A stretch of DNA of 64,000 nt from Lutraria lutraria (lineage: Eukaryota > Mollusca > Bivalvia > Venerida > Mactridae): NCBI GenBank assembly GCA_964023205.1, contig OZ026844.1, positions 9,834,416-9,898,415 on the forward strand. Reading direction: 5' to 3'. The notes beneath the pieces were generated by a model. That model did not search any database. It was not told the DNA's origin and was given only the letters and a program-made list of their open reading frames with translations. The position numbers and the translations under genes are program-made. Positions 23,500-37,300 of this stretch are shown one piece after another (the stretch's first letter is position 1; every line of letters begins with the position of its first letter).

Positions 23500-23690
23500 T
23501 TAGAAACGATTTTCTCCATGTGAAATAGCGAATAGCTCCCGTCTATTTAAAATAATCTTAATACTTCTTAACTGTGTTTTCACTTTTCTTGATCAGATCA
23601 ACAAGAGTACTGCCCAATCCCGTCTTCGTGACTTCATCTACGATGCGTTGCTCTAAACTCAAGCCTGAAGAAAACATTCTCATTATAGTA
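23500..23690 (-). pseudogene. Tyrosine recombinase remnant (N-terminal part)
   Basis: Downstream of the RT/RH frame, one minus-strand frame reads SLEQRIVDEVTKTGLGSTLV and continues DLIKKSENTVKKY before several stops. This looks like the N-terminal helical domain of a YR-element recombinase. No R-H-R-Y catalytic region is found before B1, so the gene is truncated. Weak call from a short stretch. Confidence 0.35.
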
Positions 23691-23705
23691 TACAAATAAA
23701 GTACA

Positions 23706-25664
23706 TTATTCTATTCTTACAGCAACAAAGCCAAACGATAGTGATCTACCATCGAAAATACCGTTTCTCGCCATTCCCCTATTAGTCAATTTTCCGGGCT
23801 TTAAAATTACGTAATCTTTGACGAACGTAGCGGGACATTCTTTTACAAACAGTACTGGCCAATAAGGCGCTGACTTCCAGTGTGGAAACAAAATAGTGCA
23901 ATGGCTTTTTTCCTCATTAATTTTATTAATGTACTTCAAAATCAGTCTGGGTGGAGGGACAACCCAGTTATTTTCTCCAGACCAAACATGCGAAAAAGCA
24001 TCAATTCCAGACGTACCCGGGCACCAATACCTTGAGTTAAATATTTTACATTTTGCATTATAATGACATGCAAATCGATCAACCGTGTGTGGCCCCCAAC
24101 ATCTGTTTAATGTCTGAAATATGGAATCTACTATTGACCAGTCATCACAATCTGAACAACGGCTAAGATAATCCGCTCTGGAGTTGTCTTCTCTAGGTAA
24201 CCATGTGGAAACAAGACCTATGTTATTATCATTGCACAAACTATTAACTTTCATTGCTATATCATGTAAATCAGGCTTACGACTTCCTTTTCTGAGGATT
24301 ATTCTGAGGATTAAGGATGCATTTTTATTGTCTGTATGTACTACCAATTGCTTGTTTTTCAAATTTAAGCTATGACTTTGTATAACACGGTGAACAGATT
24401 CTAACTCTCTCCATGTGTAGCTCAGTAACCTCTCGGTATTCAACCAGCTACCTGCGATATCACTATCTGTTGTTTCTTCGATAAAACCACCAAAACCAGA
24501 TCCACTGGCGTCAACATAGACATTGGCATATTCAACAATTCCAGCTCCACTGGCGTCAACAGAGACGTATGCCTTATCACGCGTTTTGTTACTTAGATAT
24601 ACAACATTAAGTTTTCTCAAATTATCTTTCCAAAAAATCATTTCATCTAACGCCTCTGTAGTAACTTTTACTAAGGCATCCCAACTTGCCCTTGTGTCAA
24701 CACATTTGTACAGTGATCTTGTACGCAAACTTACCTCGCTGCCTACTGACATTTGCATAGATATAATCTGACCTATGAGACAAGCAATTTTTCTAACAGG
24801 AATAAGAATATATCCTTTAGATATCTTAGTAATTAAATCATTTAATAAACACTCAGTGCGACATAACCTGTCTTCCGTTACTTTCAATGTACCGTTTGTC
24901 ATAAACCATTCATAACCTAACCAAACCATGTGTAAAGAAGGCACCCAAATGCATTTATTCTCTGCCAGCAAAAACCCAAAGCTAATCAAATCCTGATTTA
25001 TGAATTTTGCTACACTACGAGCAGATTCAAACGTACTAGCCCCGCCTAAACCATCATCTAAAAATACTACAATTTTATATCCCATTTCCCGCCAACTTTT
25101 TACACAGGTTCTCAATAATTTTGTAAATATGAACCCTGCTGTGGATAAACCGAAAGGTAAAACTTGAAATTCGTAATATTGTTTAACCCCATTTTCCGTC
25201 CATGCGAATCCAATATAAGTTGTATGTTCTGGGAAAATCATGATATGATGATAAGCACCTTTTATATCAAAGCTAAATAGGTAATCTCACTTTGAAAATA
25301 CTTCCCTAGCTACGGATTGGTTTTCAAAACAACATTTGAATTTGTACAATTCTGAATTTAAATGCCTGCAATCTAAAACCAGCCTTTTCTTGCCTGAATT
25401 ACTGACAGCCACAGTCAACGGATTGACAACTTTTGGCAATACATGTACCGGTTTGATGCAACCTTTCAACAATAAATTCTTAATTTCATCTGAAAGAAAG
25501 GACGCGTTGTCACGTGCAGATTTGTTGTTTCTTAATTCAACTGAAACAGGTAACTTATAAAATGGTATTTTATAACCCTGTTGTATAACGTCTAAAACAT
25601 GCTCATTAGCACCGGCTTTCTCCCAATGAGCAAGGCTAGATTTAAGTTTTCCAACAGGAGACAC
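23706..25664 (-). pseudogene. Ngaro/DIRS-type reverse transcriptase-RNase H, one internal stop
   Basis: Pol region of the outer retrotransposon. The upstream part (25290-25664) has the KKRLVLDCRHLN motif; the downstream part (from 25286) has the palm A motif FDIKGAYHH, LPFGLSTAG, and the YR-element style active site VVFLDDGLGG. RNase H follows (VYVDASGSGFGG, VVHTDNKNAS), then WLPREDNSRADYLSR and WGPHTVDRFA, typical of DIRS/Ngaro polyproteins. Both parts are in the same frame, separated only by a TGA at 25287-25289, so a single nonsense change inactivates an otherwise open frame. A short in-frame duplication of VDASGSG/VDASGAG lies near the RNase H start. Confidence 0.88.
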
Positions 25665-25912
25665 CTATTTCGCTTACAGTTTATACCACGTGTTTCAGTA
25701 ATGGAACTATCATGGTCATAGGACCCTGGACATGCCGCAAAGGCGTCACCAACGCTATTAAATTTCAAATTGTCAACTGAGCAAGTAATTTCAATTTTAC
25801 TTATCTTAACATTGGTGTCCATCTCAGATTGCCCCGAACGACATTCAGCCCTCCAGTTACCGGGCTTTGCACGGCGCAAACGACCGCCATGTTTCTCTGT
25901 AGACTTTTCCAT
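25592..25912 (-). pseudogene. gag-like 5' ORF of the Ngaro element (106 aa, frame-shifted against pol)
   Basis: Starts at ATG 25912. It overlaps the pol frame in a different register; the pol frame is closed by TAG just upstream of 25664. Either pol was expressed by frameshift or splicing, or this is a decay mutation. No zinc knuckle seen. The remaining 25913-26176 shows no clear gene. Confidence 0.4.
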
Positions 25913-26176
25913 GGAACCATTGTGCTCGTTTGTTGTTCGTAAGTATGGACTGTATCGTCTTCCAATAGAACATTTGTCCTCTGCTTAAATACGCTTGTCG
26001 ATTACACGTGCGTTGACCTTCAATTTTTCTTCGTGTCTTTGCACCCGGCGAATGTCATTCTGTGACTTTATGATACGTTTCTCAAAGTCAGTAAAAATGC
26101 TTCTATGTGCGAAATAATAACGTTTTCGCCTTCCATTCTTCTTCAAAACTTTCGCCAATCTAATGTGTAAAGCGCA

Positions 26177-26342
26177 TAAATAAGACGTTTACTTGTATGC
26201 GCTGCCTGGTAGAATGACCACTTACACGTCGTTTCATACTTCACTGACCATCCCATCACGTGTTTTTATCACCCTTATTAATACGTTACGCGTAAAGACA
26301 ACCATTTCACGCTATACTATCGAAACGCGTGAAATTTTCAGT
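26177..26342 (-). repeat. Split direct repeat A1
   Basis: Outer 5' end (minus strand) of the Ngaro-type element, identical in length to A2; ends CAGT at the AGT crossover. Confidence 0.85.
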
Positions 26343-29300
26343 ATATTAACAGCTACCTTAAAATAATTATGGTTAGCTCAATATAAACTTTGTGTTATTA
26401 AACAATGTTACACCTTAAGATGTCGTAATTTTGTCAGCTTTTTACATTCAAATGTAAACAGTTGATTATATAGTTAAAATATCATGTAACGTATCTGACG
26501 AAAATATTTTAATAATTCCAGCTAGCGCTAAGAACTGTCTTAAATCTTTTATCTGACCATGTTCCAAGGATTAATGTGTTTATTTTTCAAAGAAGTGATC
26601 ACTGTAGGTAGTGAAAATATTTGTTTGCATAACAGTAATGGAAATCTGTACGGTAAAAAGTTGAGTTAATGTCGTGTAACGTATCTTATTTCAAAAACAG
26701 GGACAGGCTGACAACTTGAATAACACGAGAAACCAAGCTGTACCATTTTCAATTATACATAAAATACATTGTTTACCACCTAATATAAAGTAAAAACACT
26801 ACCTTTTATCGCTGAAACATTTATAAGAGTAGCTATAGAGTGACAAACTAATATACTGTGTACAGGGACATGCAAAATAAGGCCTAATATGCTGCTTTGT
26901 AGATCCGACAAATTTTAACCATGATAATGTTGGACCGTATACACCATTTTTCTAATAAATATGATAATTGTCAACAAAAAGATAACGATTTTACAAACAT
27001 TTCCTGCCATGTCTGTCCTTAATTGATCGGGGACAGCTTAAAAAAAGAATTGCTCAAACTATTGTAGAATGAGTGATCGTATTCTGCTTTGGCGTGTACA
27101 GTTTCGATGCGTATGCTTGAAATTATGAATACCTGTTTTGATATTTAATGAAACATCGAATACAAAATATTTCTGTAAGGGACCAGTGTACATCCGTATA
27201 GCGCTTAAATACAACCTGTCTTCTATCACACAGTATAGGACTTATAAATGCATTTACTTTTATTTAGGGAATGTTTGTAATATTTAGGCTATGATTGTCA
27301 GATATTAAAATTAACAGACGAATGCTTCATTACAACAATATGTAATATCTGCAGTCGTATGTATATCCCAAACAGCGGTTCTGTGTGTAATGGTTAGCTG
27401 ACTTGTACCTCAATCCTGCCGAACTTACTGATCACCCCTCGTAAGAAATAATTAAAAAATGTAATCTATTATGCATACAAGATTAAAACTTATTGAATAT
27501 GTCTAATAGGCCTACGGTCACATTTGAGTCAACATTTTAAAATGAACATACCAGATCATTTATTATATCTTTTTAAAAACAAACTAAAAGAGACCAAACT
27601 AATCCATCGAACGTATTATGTGTTACAAGTACATGAGTTTGCAATTAAATAAAATGCCATTGTCATAAAAAGGTCAATAACAAGAACATTAAGTACTTAA
27701 AATTTAGAAATACACTTTGCATAAGATCTCTTGCCAGACTATGATTAATGCGATTAACCAACGACCACGTGTCAGAAGAATGTTTTAAAGTTTTAACGAA
27801 ATAAATATCAAACCTCTTAGTCTTTGAAATAAAGCCACAGATAGCATTGTCTGGTTTACGGGTACTGGCTTTTTATATTTTGACAATAATTTTCTATCAA
27901 TTTATGTCATAAGCTATGATATTAATAACATATGTAAACAAGAAATGTCTTTAGAAAAGACCAACAGCGTAGACATGCATTTAGTCATATAAATATATAT
28001 TATATATTAATTCTATGTGCACGTGCACTAAATGTTAAACGTTTGCTGAGAACGTGTGTGTATCTTTATTTTACAAAAAGAAAAAGTACACATAGAACAT
28101 TTGCAGACCCACTGTTTTAGTTAGTTGTGTTTATATATATTTTCACAAGTCTGATTCTTTACCTGGCTATTATGAAATTTAACCCGGCAATGCATCTGTA
28201 AAAAAAACATAAGTCTTAAACACGAAAAAATCATATGTCAACTGCAAGTTTTCTTTGACACACCAACAAATGCTAGATAAGAAGGCATATCGACAACATA
28301 TTGATACTGCACTAAACTTTCAGCTTTTCATGCCAAGAAATTAAGTCAAAACTGAGATTAGCTAACATCAACTACTACTAGTCAGGAGTTCATCTGGAAA
28401 AATACTGGTACTGGTCTGAACTTCCAACCAATATTCATGCCAATAAATAAGGCCAAAAGTAAGAACAGGTAGCAACGCTGCAAAAAAGGCGTTTAGGCAA
28501 TCATGACTAAGCGATGATCAGTCTAGTAGGCTGAGATTTAGTACGCTTATTTCAACGAGCCATTATTTTGATTTTGCTGAAATGAAATGTTTCATGCTCT
28601 TTCGGTAGATGATTAAAAGATTTACCACACAAATAAATAATTAATAGGCTTCTCGTGCAGTTATCTGTGCGTTTTATTCAGTTTAGGTACGTCAAGGGAA
28701 GTAATCGAAATATCAATTGTAGTAGGAAGATACGAATTAACTCCCATGTAAAAATGAAAGGTACAATTTCTTTGCAGTAAGGATATGTGCTTTGAATTTC
28801 TTTCTTTATTTGTTGTTTAACGACCAATTCGACTGCAAGGGGCTTGTTCAGAGCAGGTAGAGAAGATGCAGGAGAACATTTTTCTTCCTACTCTTTTCGA
28901 ATACTTTTTCTTGGTTCTTTTTTGTGCCCGGTGTAAAGTACCACATCTTTTTTCCTGTGATTTTCCTAACACAGTACTTGGCTTGGTAGTTGGGATGGGG
29001 GCACTGAAAAAGCGTCCCTGAGATATGATTTGAAGTCTAACGGTAATGGTTAGTTACCTGGCTTTGTTAAAAGTTAATGCAGTTAGTCGTTTAAAATTAC
29101 ATTCCTCGTCTTCATATGATTATTCCATGTCACAGTTGATGCCATCAATGTCAGGGACCACAATGGAAATAAAGAATATGGCTACCTTGTTTGAGGCATC
29201 CCCGGTATTGATGAGCATGACACATGGCATTTCATTTTATTTCTGCATGTATCATTTGTCATGTTCATTGTTATTACCGGAATAAGAAAAAATATTACAT

Positions 29301-31359
29301 GTATTATTATTCCCAGACCAAATAATTGTAATTTATGTAATATAATGTATGTATGTAAGTCCTTGTGAATATAAATAAAAGTTACATTCCCCATAACTAG
29401 CAGCCATTTTTGAGGTAATCAGTTTGTAACCAATTTCAAAGCTGGTTAAAATGAAGGGAGGTAATATGTTCACTATAATAAGTAAGCTGGTTCCCATTGA
29501 CATGTGCATATGAAGCCTTTCTGACAAAAAAAAACTTATTTATTTAATTGTTCATTACTGAAGAAATATTAAATATGAAACTACGTGGAATACTTACGTC
29601 ATAAATTTTAACAATTAGTAGAATTATGTAGTCAACAATTTAATTTCATCTTTATTTAGCACTTTGGATGTACAGACTGTCATGGGTTAGGTATTCACAG
29701 AAACCCAAATTAGTAAAATCATGCATATAATCTAATGTCAAGGTATATGCACGTCAATAATAAACTTGCTACTTTTTACACAATGATAATTATGTTGAAT
29801 GTTACGAATTTAAAAACATTCATTTAATTACTGCATTTGGAAAGTCTACATAATTATAATCTGTCACATTATGTTTTATTTGCCAAGATATCGCTAGTGG
29901 TCTGTATATATACCAATTTACAGTTTCGTTTTAAATAAATAATTACAATTTTCATCGTATTTTGTGTGTTAAATCACATGCATGCAAAACATTAATTAGT
30001 GGTTTATAACATAATGTGTGAAAAAACTTAATTATTGACTCAATACTATCAGGTTGGCGAAACAGTATTGACTTTTCCTATATCTGTTCTGCTTGGCGAA
30101 GTAAGATATAGTCCTCAGAAGAAGATAAGATTTTTAGCACATGCGCTTTGTCGACAAAAACGACAATCTTCCAAGGGAGACTACCTAGTTATGGGAAAAT
30201 GCCATTGTGTACTGCAACATGGAACGGGAACCAGTTTATATAATATGAGTCACACACAAAATATCTCCCCTTAATGAAAGGATGAGGAGACAAAATTTTG
30301 TCATTTGTTTTTATTTATCATATATAAAAAATATAGTGACATCATTACATTTATGGAATGAAGACACTATAATATAAACAAATAGGAGAATAAGGTACAT
30401 GATACAACCATTTATGAGTAATACTCAAATAACATAATAAATATACTTGTAAATACATAACTAAGTCTCTTATATCATGGTGGGAATGAACTGTTGATAA
30501 CTATGTAGCAATATATGGAGTATTGAAAAATTAAGGTTTTGTGAAAAAAGGGAGTACATGTATTATAAACAATTCCAATAAAAATAAAGACCAAATATCT
30601 TCAAATCATTAAAAACAACTAACTACAGGTTAAAGATTGATAGTTCTTACTTAATAAAAATGTAGCTAAACCTTAAGTCCATGGTTATGCTGACTTTATC
30701 TAAAATCAATTCAGTAAAATGTTGATATTGAAAACAATATTCTGCCTAAAAATATCACATATGAATAATTTAAAAAATACATACATTTAACATGTATTTA
30801 ACAAGTATGTTGATTTGGCTGTGTTGGAGTGGTGGAGGACCTGCTCTCTTGTTGACGTGACATCTGATAATCTCCCTGACTGGTTTTGTTCAACAGTTGT
30901 GAACTCTTCAGAGGGCTTGACCATTACATGTTTTTAACAAGATTAAATTGAAAGAGAATACTGAGCTCATTATAAAACAGGTCACAAAGTACGCCCGTCA
31001 AGGGCCATAACTCAGAAAGCCTGGACTGATTGGGCTGGTTATCGAACTTGGCCGAGATTTCATGGCCATAAAACATTTCCATAAAATTTGGTGAGGAGCT
31101 GAATAGAACTGTTTGAATTAGAGAGCAGACACCGTTGTGGACGCTGTCCGCCTGCCATGGATGTTCCCATAATACGACACGTTTTTCAAACCGGCGTATA
31201 AAATTCTTAAACTTAACAATATATTACCTAACACTGGTTCATTACATTAGCATATGTAACCTAGATTGTAATGTCCCCTTAATTTCTTTCACTATGCACA
31301 AGATAGAAGCGTAGGTCTTCTATTCATCTTGATTGAACACGTTCAACCTTATGCATTTA
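26343..31359. other. Intergenic, no gene seen
   Basis: Five kb of AT-rich sequence downstream of the ankyrin/SOCS-box gene. Open frames are short and unstructured. Contents: TAACGTATC motifs near 26480 and 26680, a SINE-like fragment at about 28870-29040, and one end of an AACGGGAACCAGTTTA repeat at about 30190-30245. Confidence 0.55.
28870..29040 (+). repeat. SINE-body fragment
   Basis: Shares TGGGATGGG-CACTGAAAAAG(C/T)GT and flanking spacing with the tRNA-derived SINE at about 45240-45545. Confidence 0.5.
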
Positions 31360-34300
31360 TTAAAACATGCTAACAAAATTTTGCAATATATCAGGTAATG
31401 GTAACATAGAGATCATTTTCTGCACAGAGAGGTTCTTGGAACGTTTAAGATTCATCATCTGTCTTCTTACTGCAACTCGACAACAGCATTTCAAGGTCAT
31501 TGGTGTCTGAATCATATTTCTAACACCCTGAAGCATGGAATCATCCCAGTTAAGCTGCTGAGCGACTTTGAACAAAGTTTTCAAATGGGAACCAGTCACT
31601 TTGTACCCGGCATTCAACAATACTTGTACACTATCGATATCTCCATTACTCCACAAAGAGAACAGTATAGAGTTTGAGTAATGTCCAGGGTAGTAAACTT
31701 GTCCAATTGTCTTTTCAAAAGCACAACCTCCTTTCAATAACAGAGCAATTATTTCGTTTTGATTATACAAGACGGCCTGGTCCAGAGGAGACATTAGTTC
31801 TTCATTAAGTGAATCCAAATCTGCCCCAGCTGCAGTACAAAGAACAATACAAATTATCAATGTAAGTATCACAGTAACAATTACTAAGTACACATGATCA
31901 TTAAATCTATAATCCATATTCTACAAACACTGACAATGGCATCAAAGTGTATTCTTAAATGAACCACCTGGGACGGATGAAGGACCTATTGCGGTATATT
32001 CAAAGAGATCCCTTCTAGGATGAACAGTACTTGAATAAGTGTGGTATTCAGAAGTTTTGCTACAGAAAACCTATAACTTTGAAAGATATTGTTGGTTTCA
32101 ATTACTAAACAGTTCCTTGATATGTCTGTTGACAAAAAAATGCTATGAATAAATATGTTGTACTTGCCAAACCACAACTGACTGACATTTAATTCTAGTA
32201 TTTGGAAAATCGGAGGAAAAAATCCTCATTTGTTTTTAAAACAAATACTTGCAAAATTTCTCCAGTTAGGCTGTTTCAACAACAAGTTAGAAGATTGGAA
32301 AAATATTTGGTTACAATAGCAAAACATAGAACAAATTCATTTGATACCTTTTATAAGAAGTTCAGTCACTGCTGGCTTATTACCATATACAGCATGAAAT
32401 AATGGTGTACATTCCTCACAGTCTTTGTATTCTAACATAGCACCAGCATTCAGCAACTTTATAACTAAACCTGGAATTAATGCAGATACATTCAGGCCTG
32501 TGTTAGTGGCCAGCTTCAAATAAAAGCCACCCAGAATAAAGGCCATCCTTTTAAAACCTGTCATTGATTATTCAGAACAAAATGATCTTCTACTAAAGGC
32601 CACCTACTAATAAAGGCCATGTGTTATGTTTCCAAAGGATGGCCTAGCTAGCTTTGTTCACAGTTTTGACTGCACATTGTAAGAAACACACGAGTAATTT
32701 GCCTTTGTCTAAAATGCATAAAAGAAGCAAACAATAATCAAAGTATTAAGTATACCAACAGTTGATAAAATTTAGAAAATAATTTAATTTGATTTCTTGG
32801 GGTTGAATTTTTTAATTGCAGCCTAAGTTTATGTGGTAAATAGAGTATTAAAGTAGTGAATGTAATTGATAAACAAATAATATTGCAATAAAACCTTCCG
32901 AGTATATTTATAAGTATTTAAAGGACAAAAATAATTTTCAAAAATATAAAGGTAAAGCGTAATTTCTCGATATACAGTGCAACCTCTCCAAAGCAACACT
33001 CTTAGTGAGTAACAAAATTATGTTGTTGTTGAGAGGCTGTTGGTTTAGAGGGGTTTAATCAATAGTTAAATCAGGCAGTTGGAATAAATAATGTTGTTGT
33101 TGAAGGGAGGTTGTTGCTCAAGAGAGGGCCGCTCTGGAGAGGTTGCACTGTACTGTACTATGTGTATACCTGTATTTCCTGTACGACACGCTACATGTAG
33201 AGGAGTTTCACCATATAAATTTGTACATGTTATATCAATACCATGTGCTATCATCAATTCAACCAAGTTTTCTTTTTCCTGTAGGTGGAAGAAATCAGGA
33301 TATATGACTAAAAGAAAAGTGCAATGAAGAACTCTTGATCCTGAATTTCAGAATATCATATAAAATAATGAAGACTTTCAAAAATGAAGTGCTAAAAGAG
33401 ATTTATAAATGCATTTCTGAAAGAAACAAATGTACAAAAGATAAAGAAAAAATCAAGGTGAATTGCTGAGAACTTAATATCTATTTACAATAGATTACAA
33501 TAGTAGGAGTCTCGGAAACAAGGAAAGAGCATACTTACATGAACAATAGCAAGATGCAGTGGACTTTCTGACAGGACCGTATTACCAGGAGAATTTTTAT
33601 TTGGAAACTTTTGATCCTTGAGAATTCTTTCAACAGATTCAAAATTACCTATAAAATATTGAATACATTAATTTTGTTTTTCTAGAGTTAGATAAAACCA
33701 AAAACAACAATTAATTACATTTATTAGTACCAGTAGACATAGAAAGCATATTTTTCATCTTAGACTTCAGCATGCTTACTGTACAAGGTTTTATCACACT
33801 AGAAATACACAATGTACATTTTTATAATGCTTCTAGAATGCTTCTGTACAGTTTATCCAAGATTTGATCCAGTATTCTGATTTTTTACTCAAGACTAAAA
33901 ATGGACAAGTATCACTCTTGCCCTTGATACAACTGACACAAGCATGGATTAAAATGATTTTGCATGATTCTTTTTGAATAGAAAAATATAAGTTTCTGCC
34001 AAAACATACATTGATTAGGCATAACAATTGTTTATTGCTGGTTATATACCATTTCAAATATGGTAGGAAGGTCACAGCTTTTATTTGGCCCTTAAAAGTG
34101 TGGAGAAATATTTTTAAAAATGTGAACATAAAGTTCTTTTGGCCTAATTAAAAGTACTAGGGTCATGAAGAAAAATTACTGGTATTGATTGGGTATAACC
34201 AGGTACATACTATCCTAATTGTGATACTATAAGAGCTCTTAGAATCTGACTTGCAAGTAGGAGGTTGCAGGTTTGAGTCTTGCATACAGACAAGGACTTA

Positions 34301-37300
34301 TATAGTTACATACATGGATTCGCAACTGCTAAAAATAGCTCAATGATATCGTTCGGCGATCCCACAATGCATTGCTATATACTCGGCAATGTCCGACAGC
34401 TGTAATTTGGTGTTAACGAATTTGATTATACCAAAAAAACTCTGGCAATTGGGCACGGGAAATTGGTAAAGGATGCAACAAATTCCTTAAAGATATTGAA
34501 ATACATTTATAATCCACAAAGTCTAAGTATAAGCGTTGAAAAAGGCATCAGTCGAACATTTTAAATTCCAAGATGGCAGACATCTATTATAATCCTTTCG
34601 TCTCTGAGATTAAACATTTGGAATACCACGGATATTTTCGCTGTTATTAACATTCGGATTATCACTGATATTTTCGTATTTTCACTTTTGTAAACAATAG
34701 CTTGTATTCCCGTTGATTCACATCTTATTATCTCGGGATTTGATTACTTTAAACTGTTAATACGGAAGTTGCGAATGCGTGTATGTATATAAGTCCTTGA
34801 TACAGAGTACATTTTTTATATATTTCTTTTACATGATTTGGTGCCGTAAGGGAGAGTCTAGCTTTGGAATCCTAGAGAAAGGATGGGGAAAAGGCTGTGT
34901 TAGTCTAAAGAGCCAGCTAGTAGTTGTCGCAATAAGTTACTCTGAATCTAAATATAGTGGCAATAGCTCAGTGGTTACACAGTCACCCTGAGCTGTCAAT
35001 CCAGAGGTCCCGGGTTCAATCCCAGTCTGGGCCATGATGATTTCAGAAATTCTGTTCATAGTATTTCCCGCTATATCTGACCATGTGGACTGCATAAGTA
35101 CTGGCTAAAGGTGCCAGGAAGCTGTGTATCGGTGCTATACACTGGGTACATTAAAGAATCAGGCTGTCAATTCGAAATAAGTGCTAGGCGCACCCCGTCC
35201 ATGCCAGACATGCCTGTATCCAATATCTTTCTCTCCCTAGGGGCTTTCTCTCAGTCTGTCACTCTGGTCAGATCATGCGCTGTATCTGCACTGGTAGAGG
35301 ATGCACCTGCGCCCTCATGGCTGGAACATATGTAAAGTGCCTTTGAACATACTAACAGTATGAAAAGGGCGCTTAATCTGTTATCTATATATACTGGCCG
35401 TCCCTAATACCGCCTACTTAATTCTTTACCAGTGTTAAAATGCATGACAGTACAAGTCTGCAATCATACCACCATTTAATCATCATAAGCAATTCTTCTT
35501 GTTGTCGAAAAACATAAAAATACTCTCAATAACAATAAAATAATACATCAACTGATCGCATTTCTTGACACACAGACGTCCATATTGATATTTTGTTTGA
35601 TGACCTTATTACCGCCTTTCGACCAATCAAATGCGAGATACGTAGTAACGCGGGAAATTCCTGCGTCAGTACTAAATTCCAATCAATGTGCGGACCATCT
35701 ATCATTTGCAGAAATAACAAAATTATGTTTTAAGTGATCTAATGCATTAAAATGCGTCACATTCATATAGCGGTGTTAATTTGGATTGAATGCAAATGGC
35801 GTTTTCACAAGGAAGTTTTTCTATAAAATACTATGCCATCAAATGTTTTAATTTCAATTAATAATTCCATATTGTTATATAAAAAAATACTTTCTAATAA
35901 GTTTCTTTATAATTATAATGTTATTGCTAGACACACAAAAAAATTAATGTATGTTCTAAGTTATGTATGTCAATCATTTACTTTTTCACACCAATCAATT
36001 TTACATATTTCAAATTCTAACTTCTATAGATATGTTTTATTACCTTAGATAAGATAATAATCAAAGCAGCCTTAGGTCAACCTGCCATAGGGCTTCAATA
36101 AATTATTATAAATTATCAATTAAATACTTCCTGCCAGAATGTTTTAAATTCTGTAATTCTATTGGTCAAATTTTATAAAGGGTCCAGCCCCTTTTCTTAT
36201 ATATTATTTTGTTATTAATTTATAAGTTAGTCTTTACTTAGTTTTGGAAGTGACTTATGATCTTGATCTCAAGATTATTTGTTGACATTGTTTATGTAAC
36301 TGTTACTATATTTTTAATTTGTTTTGAATTCAATACAAGACATCATCTAATTTAAATTGGACATTAGTTGTACTTTCTTCTGTCATCATTGCTGGCATAT
36401 ATTGGAGACAAATTTCACAAGGGAAAGCCCTGTGACAACATGGTGGAGAATCAGAGGTAATTATGGCACTTCTATGTTGCCATACTTTCCTGGTACCTCT
36501 ATAAAAGATGCACAAAGATGACAGCAAGGTACAACTTTATACGATGGAACTGGAGAGTACCTTTATCTCAACAACGGATTGCTGTCTCAACATCAATAAC
36601 ACCTGCAGTGGCTGAAAAACAGTTTCCACGATGTCACAGATGTGGTCATGAAAGAACTGCAAGATGGCATCAACGACAATGCCCAGCAGCAGGGAGACAA
36701 TGCTTTCGTTGTCAAAAATTTGGACATTTTGCAAGACAATGCTTCTGGAAATCCAGTCAAAGAGCTTCTAAAAAACCAAGGACTAAATCCAAACGAAGAA
36801 AGGAACGAGATGCCCAACGGCTTGAGAAATACAACATCCGTAAGAATTCCTTGAAACTGTTTCCTTTTCATGATGTTACAGATAGTGAAATCAATTTTGA
36901 AATGCCTTCTGTTTATAAAATTCAACAAATTCAAACCGAGACAGTACAGACACAAAATTATTCTTTAAGAAGGAAGTTAAGTCAAGTTAATGAAAAATTA
37001 GAAACCATGGAAAAGTCATTTGAAGATCTGAAGGTGAATAAAGAGAAAGAAAGAAAACAACTGCAGAAACAAAATGACAGATTAAGACATGAAAACAAGG
37101 AACTAAAGAAGTATGGGCCACCACAGAAAAAGGATCATGAGTGTGATGAGTGTAAGCAAAGAGAAATTAAGGAAAAAGAAATAATTGATACTTATGCAAA
37201 ATTGATAAATTATCATCAAAATGATAAATTACATGTGTTCTTCCAAAGCCTGTTTGAAATAGGGCATGCCTGTGATTGTCTGTGTGACATTAAACATCGA

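Larger units (their letters stand above)
4219..26342 (-). mobile_element. Ngaro/PAT-type tyrosine-recombinase retrotransposon, interrupted by the Polinton
   Basis: Read on the minus strand, the order is A1 (26177-26342), gag-like region, RT/RNase H, recombinase remnant, B1 (23079-23138), A2 (22916-23081), spacer, B2 (4219-4278). This is the A1-ORFs-B1-A2-B2 split-direct-repeat layout known for Ngaro and PAT elements. A1 and A2 are 166-bp copies, B1 and B2 60-bp copies. B1 and A2 overlap by AGT, and AGT also lies at both outer ends, as expected if a circular intermediate recombined through a 3-bp crossover. Without the Polinton and one 6-bp target copy, the element is about 4.96 kb. The family assignment is an inference from layout plus the RT/RH style; the coding region is damaged. 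Confidence 0.75.

Noticed and set aside
31360..31917. 185-aa frame with an apparent membrane segment
   Set aside because: The hydrophobic N-terminus is intron sequence; a good AG acceptor at 31830-31831 joins exon 5 in phase with exon 4.
34958..35035. Functional tRNA gene
   Set aside because: A and B boxes are present but the arms do not pair properly and a SINE body follows.
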